Shown: positions 1-8,334 of the stretch, piece by piece
How positions within the stretch are numbered: position 1 is the first letter of the stretch
How the letters are laid out: the number at the start of each line of letters is the position of its first letter
NCBI RefSeq assembly: GCF_011043735.1
Contig: NZ_JAAKGV010000010.1
Coordinates: 124,001 to 188,000 of the forward strand
Direction: 5' to 3'
Origin: Methylobacterium sp. DB0501
Lineage (GTDB): Bacteria; Pseudomonadota; Alphaproteobacteria; Rhizobiales; Beijerinckiaceae
DNA length: 64,000 nucleotides
Notes under the pieces: model-generated
What the model saw: the letters and a program-made list of their open reading frames with translations, nothing else
Databases searched by the model: none
Told to the model about the DNA's origin: nothing
Translations under genes and position numbers: made by a program

Positions 1-857
1 GCGACGAGGTCGGCCGGATCGCGGGCCCGCTGGACCTCGTCGGAGAGGGTGCGGACCGCCTGCTCCAGGGTCACGAGATCGCCGCTGGTCGCGAGCGTGC
101 CGATCGATTCACGCAAGCGCGAGGTTTCGGCCTGCAGCCCGGCGATCGCCGGGGAGAGCGCGTCGGCGGCGGCCTCGGTCGTCTCCATTACCCGGGCGAG
201 GTCGCGCCGCAGGCCGTCGACCAGGAGGTCCTTCTCCTCCTCCGGATTGCCGTCGTCGAGCTGCTGCTGGCGCTGGCGGATCTCCGCCACCGCGGCAGCG
301 AGGCCGTCGGGCGCCGGGCGGGCGCGACGTCCCGGGCGCGGGGAGGCGTCGGCGGGGCGGGTCTCGGCGAGGCGGGTCTCGATGCCCTGGACCGCCTTGG
401 CGACGACCTCGTCGGTCGCCTCACGGGTCTCGAGGATGCGCCGATCGATCGCATCGAGGCGCCGGCCGATCGCCGCGACGGCATCCATCAGCCGCGCATC
501 CGCGGCGGGCTCGACCGTCGAAGGTCCGGCGGAAGCGGGCGCGACGGGCTCGGAGGGGCGGGCAGGCCGTGGGCGCTGGGCCCGCGGCGGCTCGGGTTGC
601 CAACCGCGATCGGCGCGGCGGCCCTCGGTCAGATCGGGCTTCTGGAATGCGGCGGCCTGGACGATGTCCTGCCGCGACCGGCGCGAGCCGGCGGAGGCGC
701 GGCGGGATTGCTGCCGCACCCCGGCGCGGGCCGACCCCTCGCTGATCGCCTCGGCGAGCCACTCGTCCACCGACAATCCGGCGCGGCGGGCGGCCTCACG
801 GGCAGCATCGCGCAGCTCCGGATCGAAGGCATCGAGTGTAGGAGCGGTCCGTCTCAT
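1..857 (-). CDS. PodJ/SEL1-like polarity or localisation protein, N-terminal part (runs off left edge)
   Basis: An open frame starts at ATG 857 and stays open to the window edge (285 codons), so the C-terminus is missing. The protein begins MRRTAPTLDAFDPELRDAA, continues with a short segment containing GLSVDEWLAEAI, then a Pro/Arg/Ala-rich linker, then long charged heptad-like stretches (about residues 125-285) typical of coiled coil. This organisation is that of the large PodJ-like proteins of Hyphomicrobiales, which carry a cytoplasmic coiled coil, one membrane segment and C-terminal SEL1 repeats; those later parts lie outside the window. Role in polar organisation is family inference. Start chosen because it is the first ATG and the text immediately after it is the recognisable N-terminus. 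Confidence 0.7.
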   Translation of the reverse strand, partial: MRRTAPTLDAFDPELRDAAREAARRAGLSVDEWLAEAISEGSARAGVRQQSRRASAGSRRSRQDIVQAAAFQKPDLTEGRRADRGWQPEPPRAQRPRPARPSEPVAPASAGPSTVEPAADARLMDAVAAIGRRLDAIDRRILETREATDEVVAKAVQGIETRLAETRPADASPRPGRRARPAPDGLAAAVAEIRQRQQQLDDGNPEEEKDLLVDGLRRDLARVMETTEAAADALSPAIAGLQAETSRLRESIGTLATSGDLVTLEQAVRTLSDEVQRARDPADLV

Positions 858-1346
858 AGCGGGCTCTGCGCAAGGGGCCTGAGGATCACGCTGATAGGCA
901 CCGGTCACCCGGTGGAAACCCCGCGCCATGCTCGATCCTGAAGATCCGGTCAGTGGCGGCAGCCTGAAAAGTTTCTGCAGGCACTTTCAAGGAACACGGT
1001 AAACAAGCGGTTAAGCCTTCCCTTCGGTTGCGCGAACGCGGCCCGTCGACCGCGATCGTTGCGCGCGCAACCTGCCTCTGGGCGATTTATGTTCACAACC
1101 GTTGAGCGAGAGTGCGCACGCAAACCGGGCGTTTTCCACCGATTCGCGTCAACGCCCTGCGGGTAACGGTTATGTGATTTTCGCTGTAAGGCTTTGACAC
1201 ATTGAACTTTTTACCGTAAGTAACACACGCTCAAGTTGACGTTACCTTTCCCTTAGGTAGGTCATTTGACCTTCTTTGTGTCACAGGACGTCCTTGGGGG
1301 GCGTCGCTGGTTCCGGCAGTGATGCGTGTCTCAACGGGGGAACGGC
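858..1346. other. Divergent intergenic region
   Basis: About 490 bases between the PodJ-like gene (minus) and the MerR gene (plus). It is clearly more AT-rich than its surroundings between 960 and 1270. It holds a good sigma70-type promoter pointing right (annotated separately) and must also hold the promoter of the PodJ-like gene. No credible ORF is seen. Confidence 0.7.
1194..1222 (+). promoter_or_regulatory. Sigma70-type promoter of the MerR gene
   Basis: TTGACA at 1194-1199 and TAAGTA at 1217-1222 are separated by exactly 17 bases in an AT-rich stretch. The start codon of the MerR gene is about 125 bases downstream. A short dyad (TTAC-N5-GTAA, 1211-1223) overlaps the -10 element and could be a regulator site. 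Matched by eye to the consensus. Confidence 0.5.
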
Positions 1347-1805
1347 ATGGCTTATGATCGGCAGACCGAGAGCAGGGGGGCGTCTGCCCGTCCCGGCGGA
1401 CCCGCTTCGCGCACCGGCCGGCCTGCCGGTCGGTCGACGGCGCCCGCGACTCTCACCATCGGGGACCTCGCCGAGGAGTTCGGCGTGACGCTGCGCGCCC
1501 TGCGCTTCTACGAGGCGAAGGGGCTGCTGCACCCGCAGCGCCGCGGCACGACCCGCCTCTACACCGAGGACGACCGTTCGCGCCTTGCGACCATCCTGCG
1601 CGGCAAGGAACTTGGCTTCACGCTGCGGGAGATCGCCGCGATGGTTGACGGCGACGAGATCGCCGAGGCCGGCGCGGGGGCGACCCTGTCCCTGTCCCCG
1701 GCCCAGGTCGCCGAGCAGATCACCCATCTGGAGAACCAGAAGGCGGAGATCGAGCGGGCGCTCGCTGCGCTGCGGGGCTACGGCACGACCGTCGCGACCG
1801 CCTGA
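1347..1805 (+). CDS. MerR-family transcriptional regulator
   Basis: 152 residues. An N-terminal low-complexity tail of about 37 residues precedes a MerR winged helix-turn-helix (TIGDLAEEFGVTLRALRFYE, with YEAKGLLHPQRRG following), then the GFTLREI segment and a C-terminal dimerisation coiled coil ending in LENQKAEIERALAAL. No Cys-rich metal site, so it is not a metal sensor of the MerR/CueR type. ATG 1347 is preferred over GTG 1326 because GGGGGAA lies 7 bases before it. It stands alone in front of a beta-oxidation operon, and MerR proteins such as LiuR control acyl-CoA catabolism in proteobacteria, so control of the 2.0-8.1 kb operon is a reasonable inference. Confidence 0.85.
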   Translation: MAYDRQTESRGASARPGGPASRTGRPAGRSTAPATLTIGDLAEEFGVTLRALRFYEAKGLLHPQRRGTTRLYTEDDRSRLATILRGKELGFTLREIAAMVDGDEIAEAGAGATLSLSPAQVAEQITHLENQKAEIERALAALRGYGTTVATA

Positions 1806-1940
1806 CGCCTTGATGACAACCCAGGCGGCGCCCTGCGGGGGCGAGCGCCGCCCGGAACCTGCACGGCGACACTCTCGCTCGACAGATATCACCCGTGAAG
1901 CCCGGCCGGGCGCACGGCCCCCCCTTCCGTTCGGAACCGC

Positions 1941-1962
1941 GATAGTTTACATATGAACTATC
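1941..1962. promoter_or_regulatory. Operator-like inverted repeat before the acyl-CoA dehydrogenase gene
   Basis: GATAGTT (1941-1947) and AACTATC (1956-1962) are perfect 7-base arms around an 8-base AT-rich spacer. The repeat sits 55 bases upstream of the acyl-CoA dehydrogenase start and 135 bases after the MerR gene, in an island of low GC. Spacing and position suit a MerR-family operator over the operon promoter; the link to this MerR protein is inference. Confidence 0.5.
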
Positions 1963-2017
1963 TCGCCGCGGGAAGCTCCGCGGACGGACCTCAACGGATC
2001 GCGTGAGCGGGGGAAAC

Positions 2018-3811
2018 ATGCCGAGCTACAAGGCGCCGGTGGAGGACGTGCTGTTCCTCCTCAACGATGTGTTCGGGATCGCGCGCTACAGCAACCTGCC
2101 CGGCTTCGCCGAGGCGACGCCCGACGTGGTCGAGGCGGTGGTGACCGAGGGCGCGAAGCTCTGCGAGGAGGTGCTGGCGCCCCTCAACCGTGTCGGCGAC
2201 CTCGAGGGCTGTACCCGCCATCCCGACGGCAGCGTGACGACGCCGAAGGGCTTCAAGGCCGGCTACGACGCCTATGCGGGCGGCGGCTGGATGGGCCTGT
2301 CGATGCCGGCGGAATATGGCGGCCAGGGCCTGCCCCACACCCTCAACAGCGTGATGCAGGAATTCGTGTCCGGCGCCAACACGGCGCTCGGCATGTATCC
2401 GGGCCTGACGCAGGGCGCGATGGCCGCCCTCCTGGTCCACGGCTCCGAGGAGCAGAAGCAGGCCTATCTGCCCAAGATGATCGAGGGCACCTGGACCGGC
2501 ACGATGAACCTGACCGAGCCGCATTGCGGCACGGATCTCGGCCTGCTCAAGACCAAGGCGGCCCCCAACGGCGACGGCTCCTACGCGCTGACCGGCACCA
2601 AGATCTTCATCTCGGCCGGCGAGCACGACCTGTCGGAGAACATCATCCACCTGGTGCTGGCCCGGATCGAGGGAGCGCCGGCCGGCACCAAGGGCATCTC
2701 GCTCTTCGTGGTGCCGAAGTTCCTGGTCGGGCCCGACGGGGCGGTGGGCGCCCGCAACGGGGTGTCGTGCGGCGCCATCGAGCACAAGATGGGCATCCAC
2801 GGCAACGCGACCTGCGTGATGAACTACGACGGCGCCACCGGCTGGCTCGTCGGCGAGGCCAATCGCGGCCTCAACGCGATGTTCGTGATGATGAACGAGG
2901 CCCGCCTCGCCGTCGGCATCCAGGGGCTCGGCCAGTCCGAGGTCGCCTACCAGAACGCCGTCGCCTACGCCCGCGACCGGCTCCAGGGCCGGGCGCTCAC
3001 CGGCGCGGCGGCGCCCGACAAGCCGGCCGACCCGATCATCGTCCATCCGGACGTGCGCCGGACCCTGATGACGATCCGCGCCTTCAACGAGGCGGCCCGG
3101 GCGCTGGTGATCTGGACCGCGCTCCAGGCCGACATCGCCCACCGCTCCGAGGACCCGGCCGCCCGCCAGGCGGCGGAGGACCACATGGGCCTGCTCACCC
3201 CGGTGGTGAAGGGCGTGCTGACGGACCGGGGCTTCGCCAACGCGGTCGATGCCCAGCAGATGTTCGGCGGCCACGGCTACATCGAGGAATGGGGGATGTC
3301 GCAGTTCGTGCGCGACGCCCGCATCGCCCAGATCTACGAGGGCGCCAACGGCATCCAGGCCATGGACCTCGTCGGCCGGAAGCTGCCGCGCGACGGCGGC
3401 CGGGCGATGATGCGCTTCCTCGCCGAGGTCGAGGGCTTCTGCAAGGAGAACGCCGAGGACGAGAGCCTCAAGCCGTTCTGCGCCCCCCTGATGAAGAGCC
3501 TCGGCCATCTGCAGCAGGCGACGATGTGGCTGATGCAGAACGCCATGGCGAAACCCGACAATGCCGGCGCCGCCGCGACCGACTACATGCACCTGATGGG
3601 CCTCGTCGCCATGGGCTACATGTGGGGCCGGATCGCCAAGGCGACCGCCGAGAAGAAGGTCTCCGGCGAGGGTATCGCCGAGCGCCTGGATGCCCGCCTC
3701 GCCACCGGCCGGTTCTACGTCGAGCGCGTGCTGCCGGAGACCGGCACGCGGCTGGCCCGGATCTCGGCCGGGTCCGACGCCGTCATGGCGGTGCCGGCGG
3801 AGCTGTTCTAG
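2018..3811 (+). CDS. Acyl-CoA dehydrogenase with C-terminal extension
   Basis: 597 residues, longer than the usual 380-400 because of the extra C-terminal domain found in the FadE12/DmdC-like subgroup. It oxidises acyl-CoA to enoyl-CoA with FAD. Visible: N-terminal helical domain, the flavin segment LTEPHCGTDLGLL, KIFISAGEHDL, then the catalytic-base segment FGGHGYIEEWGMSQFVRDA followed by IYEGANGIQ, in which Glu441 is in the position of the general base. ATG 2018 has GCGGGGGAAA just upstream and is preferred over GTG 2003. First gene of an operon that also encodes thiolase and a FadJ-type enzyme. 3-Methylmercaptopropionyl-CoA dehydrogenase (DmdC) activity cannot be excluded. Confidence 0.9.
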   Translation: MPSYKAPVEDVLFLLNDVFGIARYSNLPGFAEATPDVVEAVVTEGAKLCEEVLAPLNRVGDLEGCTRHPDGSVTTPKGFKAGYDAYAGGGWMGLSMPAEYGGQGLPHTLNSVMQEFVSGANTALGMYPGLTQGAMAALLVHGSEEQKQAYLPKMIEGTWTGTMNLTEPHCGTDLGLLKTKAAPNGDGSYALTGTKIFISAGEHDLSENIIHLVLARIEGAPAGTKGISLFVVPKFLVGPDGAVGARNGVSCGAIEHKMGIHGNATCVMNYDGATGWLVGEANRGLNAMFVMMNEARLAVGIQGLGQSEVAYQNAVAYARDRLQGRALTGAAAPDKPADPIIVHPDVRRTLMTIRAFNEAARALVIWTALQADIAHRSEDPAARQAAEDHMGLLTPVVKGVLTDRGFANAVDAQQMFGGHGYIEEWGMSQFVRDARIAQIYEGANGIQAMDLVGRKLPRDGGRAMMRFLAEVEGFCKENAEDESLKPFCAPLMKSLGHLQQATMWLMQNAMAKPDNAGAAATDYMHLMGLVAMGYMWGRIAKATAEKKVSGEGIAERLDARLATGRFYVERVLPETGTRLARISAGSDAVMAVPAELF

Positions 3812-3840
3812 GCTCCGGCCCGTACGCACGGAGCCCGGCG

Positions 3841-4095
3841 ATGGCCAAACCGGAGAATCTGGTCCTCGAACACCTCCGCGCGATCCGCGGAGCGATCGAG
3901 CGGCTCGAACGCAAGGTCGAACGGCGGGAAGCCAGGGTCGAGAGCCGGTTCGATCACGTCGAGTCCCGCATCGACGGGCTCGACACCCGCGTGACCGGCC
4001 TGACCCACGCGGTCGTGGCCGGGTTCGGGGCCCTCGTCCATCGCCTCGACGACCACGAGCGCCGTATCGCCCGCATCGAAGCGGAGCGCGCCTGA
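3841..4095 (+). CDS. Small coiled-coil protein of unknown function
   Basis: 84 residues, ATG 3841 about 30 bases after the dehydrogenase stop. Almost the whole protein is a charged amphipathic helix with heptad character ([19 protein letters not shown], later [15 protein letters not shown] and [14 protein letters not shown]). No membrane segment or signal peptide. It lies inside a much longer frame that overlaps the dehydrogenase gene, and only this end portion is likely real. Similar short proteins occur next to many alphaproteobacterial genes without known function; here it sits inside a beta-oxidation operon and is presumably co-expressed. Confidence 0.6.
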   Translation: MAKPENLVLEHLRAIRGAIERLERKVERREARVESRFDHVESRIDGLDTRVTGLTHAVVAGFGALVHRLDDHERRIARIEAERA

Positions 4096-4165
4096 TCCGG
4101 CGCGCTCCCCATCCCCCGGCGCCCTCCCCTCGGGCCGCCGCACGACAATTCCGGGAAGACGCCCC

Positions 4166-5374
4166 ATGCCCGACGCCTTTATCTACGACCACGTCCGCAC
4201 GCCCCGCGGCCGCGGCAAGCCCGACGGCTCGCTGCACGAGGTGACGGCGCTCCGCCTCGCCGAAACCGCCTTGCGCGCCCTCAAGGACCGCAATGCCCTC
4301 GACACCAAGCTCGTCGACGACGTGATCCTGGGCTGCGTCGATCCGGTCGGCGAGGCCGGCGGCGACATCGCCCGCGCGGCCGCCCTCGTGGCCGATTACG
4401 GCAATCACGTGCCGGGCGTGCAGATCAACCGGTTCTGCGCCTCGGGCCTCGATGCGGTGAACTTCGCCGCCGCCCAGGTCATGAGCGGCCAGCACGACAT
4501 GGCGGTCGGCGGCGGCGTCGAATCGATGAGCCGCATCGGCATCGGCGCCTCCGGCGGCGCCTGGCCGGTCGATCCGGCCATCGCCATCAAGTCGTACTTC
4601 ATGCCGCAAGGCGTCTCGGCCGACCTGATCGCCACCAAGTACGGCTTCTCGCGCGACGAATGCGACGCTTATGCCGTCGAGTCGCAGAAGCGCGCCGCTC
4701 GCTCCTGGGAGGACGGCCGCTTCAAGAAGTCGGTCGTGCCGGTGCGCGACGTCAACGGGCTGACGCTGCTCGACCACGACGAGCACCGCCGCCCGAGCAC
4801 CGACATGCAGTCGCTGGCGAGCCTCAAGCCATCCTTCGTCCAGATGGGCCAGATGGGCGGGTTCGACGCGGTGGCGGTGGACGCCCATCCCGACGTCGAG
4901 GCGGTGGAGCACGTCCACCACGCGGGCAATTCCTCGGGCATCGTCGACGGCGCCGCCGCGGTGCTGATCGGCTCGCAGGAGGCTGGCGCGAAGGCGGGCC
5001 TCAAGCCCCGCGCCCGGATTCGGGCCTTCGCCAATATCGGCTCCGACCCGGCCCTGATGCTGACCGGCCCGGTCGACGTGACCCGCAAGGTGCTCGCGCG
5101 GGCCGGGATGAGCGTCGGTGACATCGACCTGTTCGAGGTCAACGAGGCCTTCGCGGCGGTAGTGCTCCGCTTCCTCCAGGCCTTCGAGGTCGATCCGGCG
5201 AAGGTCAACGTCAATGGCGGCGCCATCGCGCTGGGCCATCCGCTCGGGGCGACGGGAGCGATGATCCTCGGCACCGTGCTCGACGAGCTGGAGCGCACGG
5301 GCAAGCAGACGGCCCTCGTCACGCTGTGCATCGGCGCCGGCATGGGCACCGCCACCATCATCGAGCGGGTGTGA
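4166..5374 (+). CDS. Acetyl-CoA C-acyltransferase (thiolase)
   Basis: 402 residues, normal for the family. It cleaves 3-ketoacyl-CoA with CoA, or condenses acetyl-CoA in the reverse direction. The nucleophile is Cys91 in [11 protein letters not shown]; the second catalytic pair is His358 in [15 protein letters not shown] and Cys388 in [14 protein letters not shown] is present at about 326. It is the third gene of the beta-oxidation operon, and its product feeds or drains the FadJ-type enzyme encoded downstream. The presence of a separate thiolase and a fused hydratase/dehydrogenase corresponds to the FadA/FadB or FadI/FadJ pairing. Confidence 0.93.
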   Translation: MPDAFIYDHVRTPRGRGKPDGSLHEVTALRLAETALRALKDRNALDTKLVDDVILGCVDPVGEAGGDIARAAALVADYGNHVPGVQINRFCASGLDAVNFAAAQVMSGQHDMAVGGGVESMSRIGIGASGGAWPVDPAIAIKSYFMPQGVSADLIATKYGFSRDECDAYAVESQKRAARSWEDGRFKKSVVPVRDVNGLTLLDHDEHRRPSTDMQSLASLKPSFVQMGQMGGFDAVAVDAHPDVEAVEHVHHAGNSSGIVDGAAAVLIGSQEAGAKAGLKPRARIRAFANIGSDPALMLTGPVDVTRKVLARAGMSVGDIDLFEVNEAFAAVVLRFLQAFEVDPAKVNVNGGAIALGHPLGATGAMILGTVLDELERTGKQTALVTLCIGAGMGTATIIERV

Positions 5375-5379
5375 GCACG

Positions 5380-5883
5380 ATGCGTCTCGCCTTTCCCCTT
5401 CTGGCCCTCGCCCTCGTCCTCGCCGGCCCGGCCCGGGCCGACGACGAGCGGCTCACCCTCGCCCGCGACATCGTCAACAAGACCGTCGCCCGCAACCTCA
5501 CCGCGGCGTTCAAGCAGGCCGAGGAGAAGACCCTCTCCGGACTCTCGGCCGAGCAATCGGCCAAGCTGCGCCCAGAGCTGGACAAGACCTTCGCCCAGGA
5601 GCGCGACACCCTCGTCGACCAGCTCTCGAAGGAATACGCCCAGAAGTTCGACGCGGCGGAGCTGAAGCGGCTGGCCGGGATCTACGACGACCCGGTCTAC
5701 CAGAAGTTCCAGGCGCTCAACGCCGACCCGACCTCGATGGTCACCACGATCACCAAGGACGCGGTGACCAAGATGATGAACCTGCTCTCGCTGGCGGCCC
5801 TGTCGCAGCAAGGCAACGGCCAGACGCCGCAGGGCGTGCCGGCGCCGCTTCCGGCCCCGGCGCCCGCGCCGGCCAAGCCGTAA
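5380..5883 (+). CDS. Exported DUF2059-type protein
   Basis: 167 residues. ATG 5380 lies 5 bases after the thiolase stop and gives a textbook Sec signal peptide (MRLAFPLLALALVLAGPARA, cleavage after ARA about residue 20). The mature part is helical, with the pattern of DUF2059 (FDAAELKRLAGIYDDPVYQK around residue 90), and ends in a Pro/Ala tail. A longer upstream frame exists but would bury the signal peptide. It is sandwiched between thiolase and the multifunctional enzyme genes. Function is unknown; a periplasmic protein in a beta-oxidation operon may relate to fatty-acid uptake or envelope stress (inference). Confidence 0.75.
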   Translation: MRLAFPLLALALVLAGPARADDERLTLARDIVNKTVARNLTAAFKQAEEKTLSGLSAEQSAKLRPELDKTFAQERDTLVDQLSKEYAQKFDAAELKRLAGIYDDPVYQKFQALNADPTSMVTTITKDAVTKMMNLLSLAALSQQGNGQTPQGVPAPLPAPAPAPAKP

Positions 5884-5905
5884 TCGATCTGACGAGGCCC
5901 TCACC

Positions 5906-8107
5906 ATGAACCTCACCAATTTCCGCTTCGAGACCGATGCCGACGGCGTGGCGCTCGCCACCTGGGACATGCCCGGCCGCTCGATGAACGTCGTCACCCC
6001 GGAGGTGATGGAGGACCTGAACCGGATCATCGACACCGTGGTGGCCGACGCCGCCATCAAGGGCTGCGTGATCACGTCGGGCAAGGACACCTTCTCGGGC
6101 GGCGCCGACCTGACCATGCTCCAGGGGCTCGGCGCCGAACACGCGCGTCTGGCCCGCGAGCGCGGCGAGGAGGAGGCGATGACCTTCTTCTTCGAGGAGT
6201 CGCGCCGGCTCACCCTGCTCTACCGCAAGCTCGAGACCTGCGGGAAGCCGTTCGCGGCCGCCGTGCACGGTACCTGCCTCGGCGGTGCCTTCGAGCTGGC
6301 GCTGGCCTGCCACCACCGGGTGCTGTCGGACGACGACAAGACCCGGGTCGGCCTGCCGGAGATCAAGGTCGGGCTGTTTCCGGGCGCCGGCGGCACCCAG
6401 CGCGTCGCCCGCCTGATGCAGACCGGCGACGCCCTGCAGATGCTGTTCAAGGGCGAGCAGATCCGCCCGCTGATGGCCCGCAACATGGGCCTCGTCCACG
6501 CGGTCGCGCCGAAGGCGGAGATCGTCGAGAAGGCGAAGGAGTGGATCAAGGCCGGCGGATCGGCCGTCGCGCCCTGGGACCAGCCGAAGTTCAAGGCGCC
6601 GTCGGGCAAGGTCTACTCCCCCGCCGGCATGATGACCTGGCCGCCGGCCAACGCCATCTACCGCCGCGAGACCCACGACAACTACCCCGCCGCCAAAGCG
6701 ATCCTGCAAGCCGTCTACGAGGGCCTGCAGCTGCCGATGGACCTGGCGCTCAAGGTCGAGAGCCGGTACTTCGCCAGGATCCTGCGCTCGCCGGAAGCGG
6801 CGGCGATGATCCGTACCCTGTTCCTGTCGATGGGCGAGCTGAACAAGGGCGCCCGCCGGCCGAAGGGCGTCGGCGCGGTGCAACTCAAGAAGGTCGGCGT
6901 CGTCGGCGCCGGCTTCATGGGGGCGGGCATCGCCTACGTCTCGGCCAATGCCGGGCTCGAGGTCGTGCTGGTCGACCAGTCGGCAGACGCCGCCGAGAAG
7001 GGCAAGGCTTACGCCCACAAGCTCGTCTCCGACCAGATCATGAAGGGCCGCGCCAAGACCGCCGATCGCGACGCGCTGCTGTCTCGCATCACCGCGACCG
7101 GCGATTACAGCGCTCTCTCCGGCTGCGACCTCGTGGTCGAGGCGGTGTTCGAGGATCCGAAGGTCAAGGCCGAGGTAATCGCCAAGGTCGAGTCGGTGAT
7201 CGGGCCGGACGCGATCTTCGCCTCCAACACCTCGACGCTGCCGATCAGCGGGCTCGCCAAGGCGTCGTCGCGCCCCGAGCAGTTCATCGGCATCCACTTC
7301 TTCTCGCCGGTCGAGAAGATGATGCTGGTCGAGATCATCATGGGCAAGGCGACGGGCGAGCGGGCGCTGGCCGTCGCCCTCGACTACGTCCGGGCGATCA
7401 AGAAGACCCCGATCGTCGTCAACGACGCCCGCGGCTTCTTCGCCAACCGCTGCGTTGGCGCCTACATCCTCGAAGGTCACCTGATGCTGGCCGAAGGCGT
7501 GCCCGCCGCGATGATCGAGAATGCCGGGCGCCAGGCCGGCATGCCGGTGGGGCCCCTCTCGCTCAACGACGAGGTCGGCGTCGACCTCGCCCTCAAGATC
7601 GTCAAGGCGACGAAGGCCCAGGTCGGCGAGGCCGCCGTCAACCCGATCCAGGAACGCCTGCTCACCGCCCTCGTCGAGGGCGAGGGCCGCCTCGGGCGCA
7701 AGAACCGCAAGGGCTTCTACGACTATCCGGAGCAGGGCTCGAAGAAGCTGTGGCCGGGCCTGCGCGACCTCCAGGAGACGAAGCTCGACCCGGATGAGGT
7801 GGACTTCTCGGAGCTGAAGCAGCGCCTCCTCGTCACCCAGGCGCTGGAAGCGGCCCGGACCGTCGGCGAGGGCGTGGTCACCGATCCGCGCGAGGCCGAT
7901 GTCGGCTCGATCCTCGGCTTCGGCTTCGCGCCGTTCACCGGGGGCGCCCTGTCCTACATCGACTTCATGGGGGCGGCCCGGTTCGTGGAACTCTGCCGCG
8001 CGCTCGAGGCCAAGCACGGCGCCCGCTTCACCCCGCCGGCGACGCTGGTCGCCATGGCGGAGAAGGGCGCCACCTTCTACGGCGAGGCGGCCAAGAAGGC
8101 GGCCTGA
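5906..8107 (+). CDS. FadB/FadJ-type multifunctional enoyl-CoA hydratase / 3-hydroxyacyl-CoA dehydrogenase
   Basis: 733 residues. The N-terminal crotonase domain (about 1-230) shows FSGGADLTML, CLGGAFELALACHHRV and LPEIKVGLFPGAGGTQRV. The Rossmann domain begins near residue 329 with VGVVGAGFMGAGIAYVSA for NAD+, followed by SNTSTLPIS and GIHFFSPVEKMMLVE. The C-terminal 3HCDH domain starts at NDARGFFANRC. It performs the hydration and NAD-dependent oxidation steps between the acyl-CoA dehydrogenase and the thiolase encoded in the same operon. Its last codons and stop lie in a 16-base tandem repeat (separate entry). Confidence 0.95.
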   Translation: MNLTNFRFETDADGVALATWDMPGRSMNVVTPEVMEDLNRIIDTVVADAAIKGCVITSGKDTFSGGADLTMLQGLGAEHARLARERGEEEAMTFFFEESRRLTLLYRKLETCGKPFAAAVHGTCLGGAFELALACHHRVLSDDDKTRVGLPEIKVGLFPGAGGTQRVARLMQTGDALQMLFKGEQIRPLMARNMGLVHAVAPKAEIVEKAKEWIKAGGSAVAPWDQPKFKAPSGKVYSPAGMMTWPPANAIYRRETHDNYPAAKAILQAVYEGLQLPMDLALKVESRYFARILRSPEAAAMIRTLFLSMGELNKGARRPKGVGAVQLKKVGVVGAGFMGAGIAYVSANAGLEVVLVDQSADAAEKGKAYAHKLVSDQIMKGRAKTADRDALLSRITATGDYSALSGCDLVVEAVFEDPKVKAEVIAKVESVIGPDAIFASNTSTLPISGLAKASSRPEQFIGIHFFSPVEKMMLVEIIMGKATGERALAVALDYVRAIKKTPIVVNDARGFFANRCVGAYILEGHLMLAEGVPAAMIENAGRQAGMPVGPLSLNDEVGVDLALKIVKATKAQVGEAAVNPIQERLLTALVEGEGRLGRKNRKGFYDYPEQGSKKLWPGLRDLQETKLDPDEVDFSELKQRLLVTQALEAARTVGEGVVTDPREADVGSILGFGFAPFTGGALSYIDFMGAARFVELCRALEAKHGARFTPPATLVAMAEKGATFYGEAAKKAA

Positions 8108-8142
8108 CGGGAAGGCGGCCTGACGGGAAGGCCGCCCGAGGG
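8095..8142 (+). repeat. 16-base tandem repeat across the fadB/J stop codon
   Basis: The unit GAAGGCGGCCTGACGG occurs at 8095-8110 and 8111-8126, with a diverged third copy at 8127-8142. The stop TGA of the multifunctional enzyme gene is inside the first unit, so a repeat change leaves the protein intact while altering the 3' untranslated region. Confidence 0.85.
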
Positions 8143-8182
8143 GCAGGCGGCGTGAGGGTCCGGTCGACCCGGTTGCCGGATC

Positions 8183-8225
8183 TCATCCCGCCCGCGACCT
8201 CATCCTGAGGGCGCGGGCGGGATGA
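8183..8225. repeat. Perfect 14-bp stem hairpin (REP-like)
   Basis: TCATCCCGCCCGCG (8183-8196) pairs with CGCGGGCGGGATGA (8212-8225); the loop itself contains CCTCA-TCC-TGAGG. No T-run follows, so it is not a standard intrinsic terminator. The CCTCA/TGAGG core recurs near 10235 and, altered, near 57230, suggesting a dispersed intergenic palindrome that may end or stabilise the upstream mRNA. Confidence 0.65.
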
Positions 8226-8334
8226 AACGTGCATGAGACCGGAGCCGGCACGAGATGATCCGGCCCTGCCATCTGCCTGAGATGCGGGGCCGGCATCCTG
8301 CCCGGGCGGCACGCTCGCCGCCCGGGACAATCGC

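Noticed and set aside
1991..5239. Open frame of 1082 codons on the minus strand
   Set aside because: Antisense shadow of the acyl-CoA dehydrogenase and thiolase genes. His/Arg/Ala/Gly-rich translation with no domain; open only because of strong GC bias at third positions.
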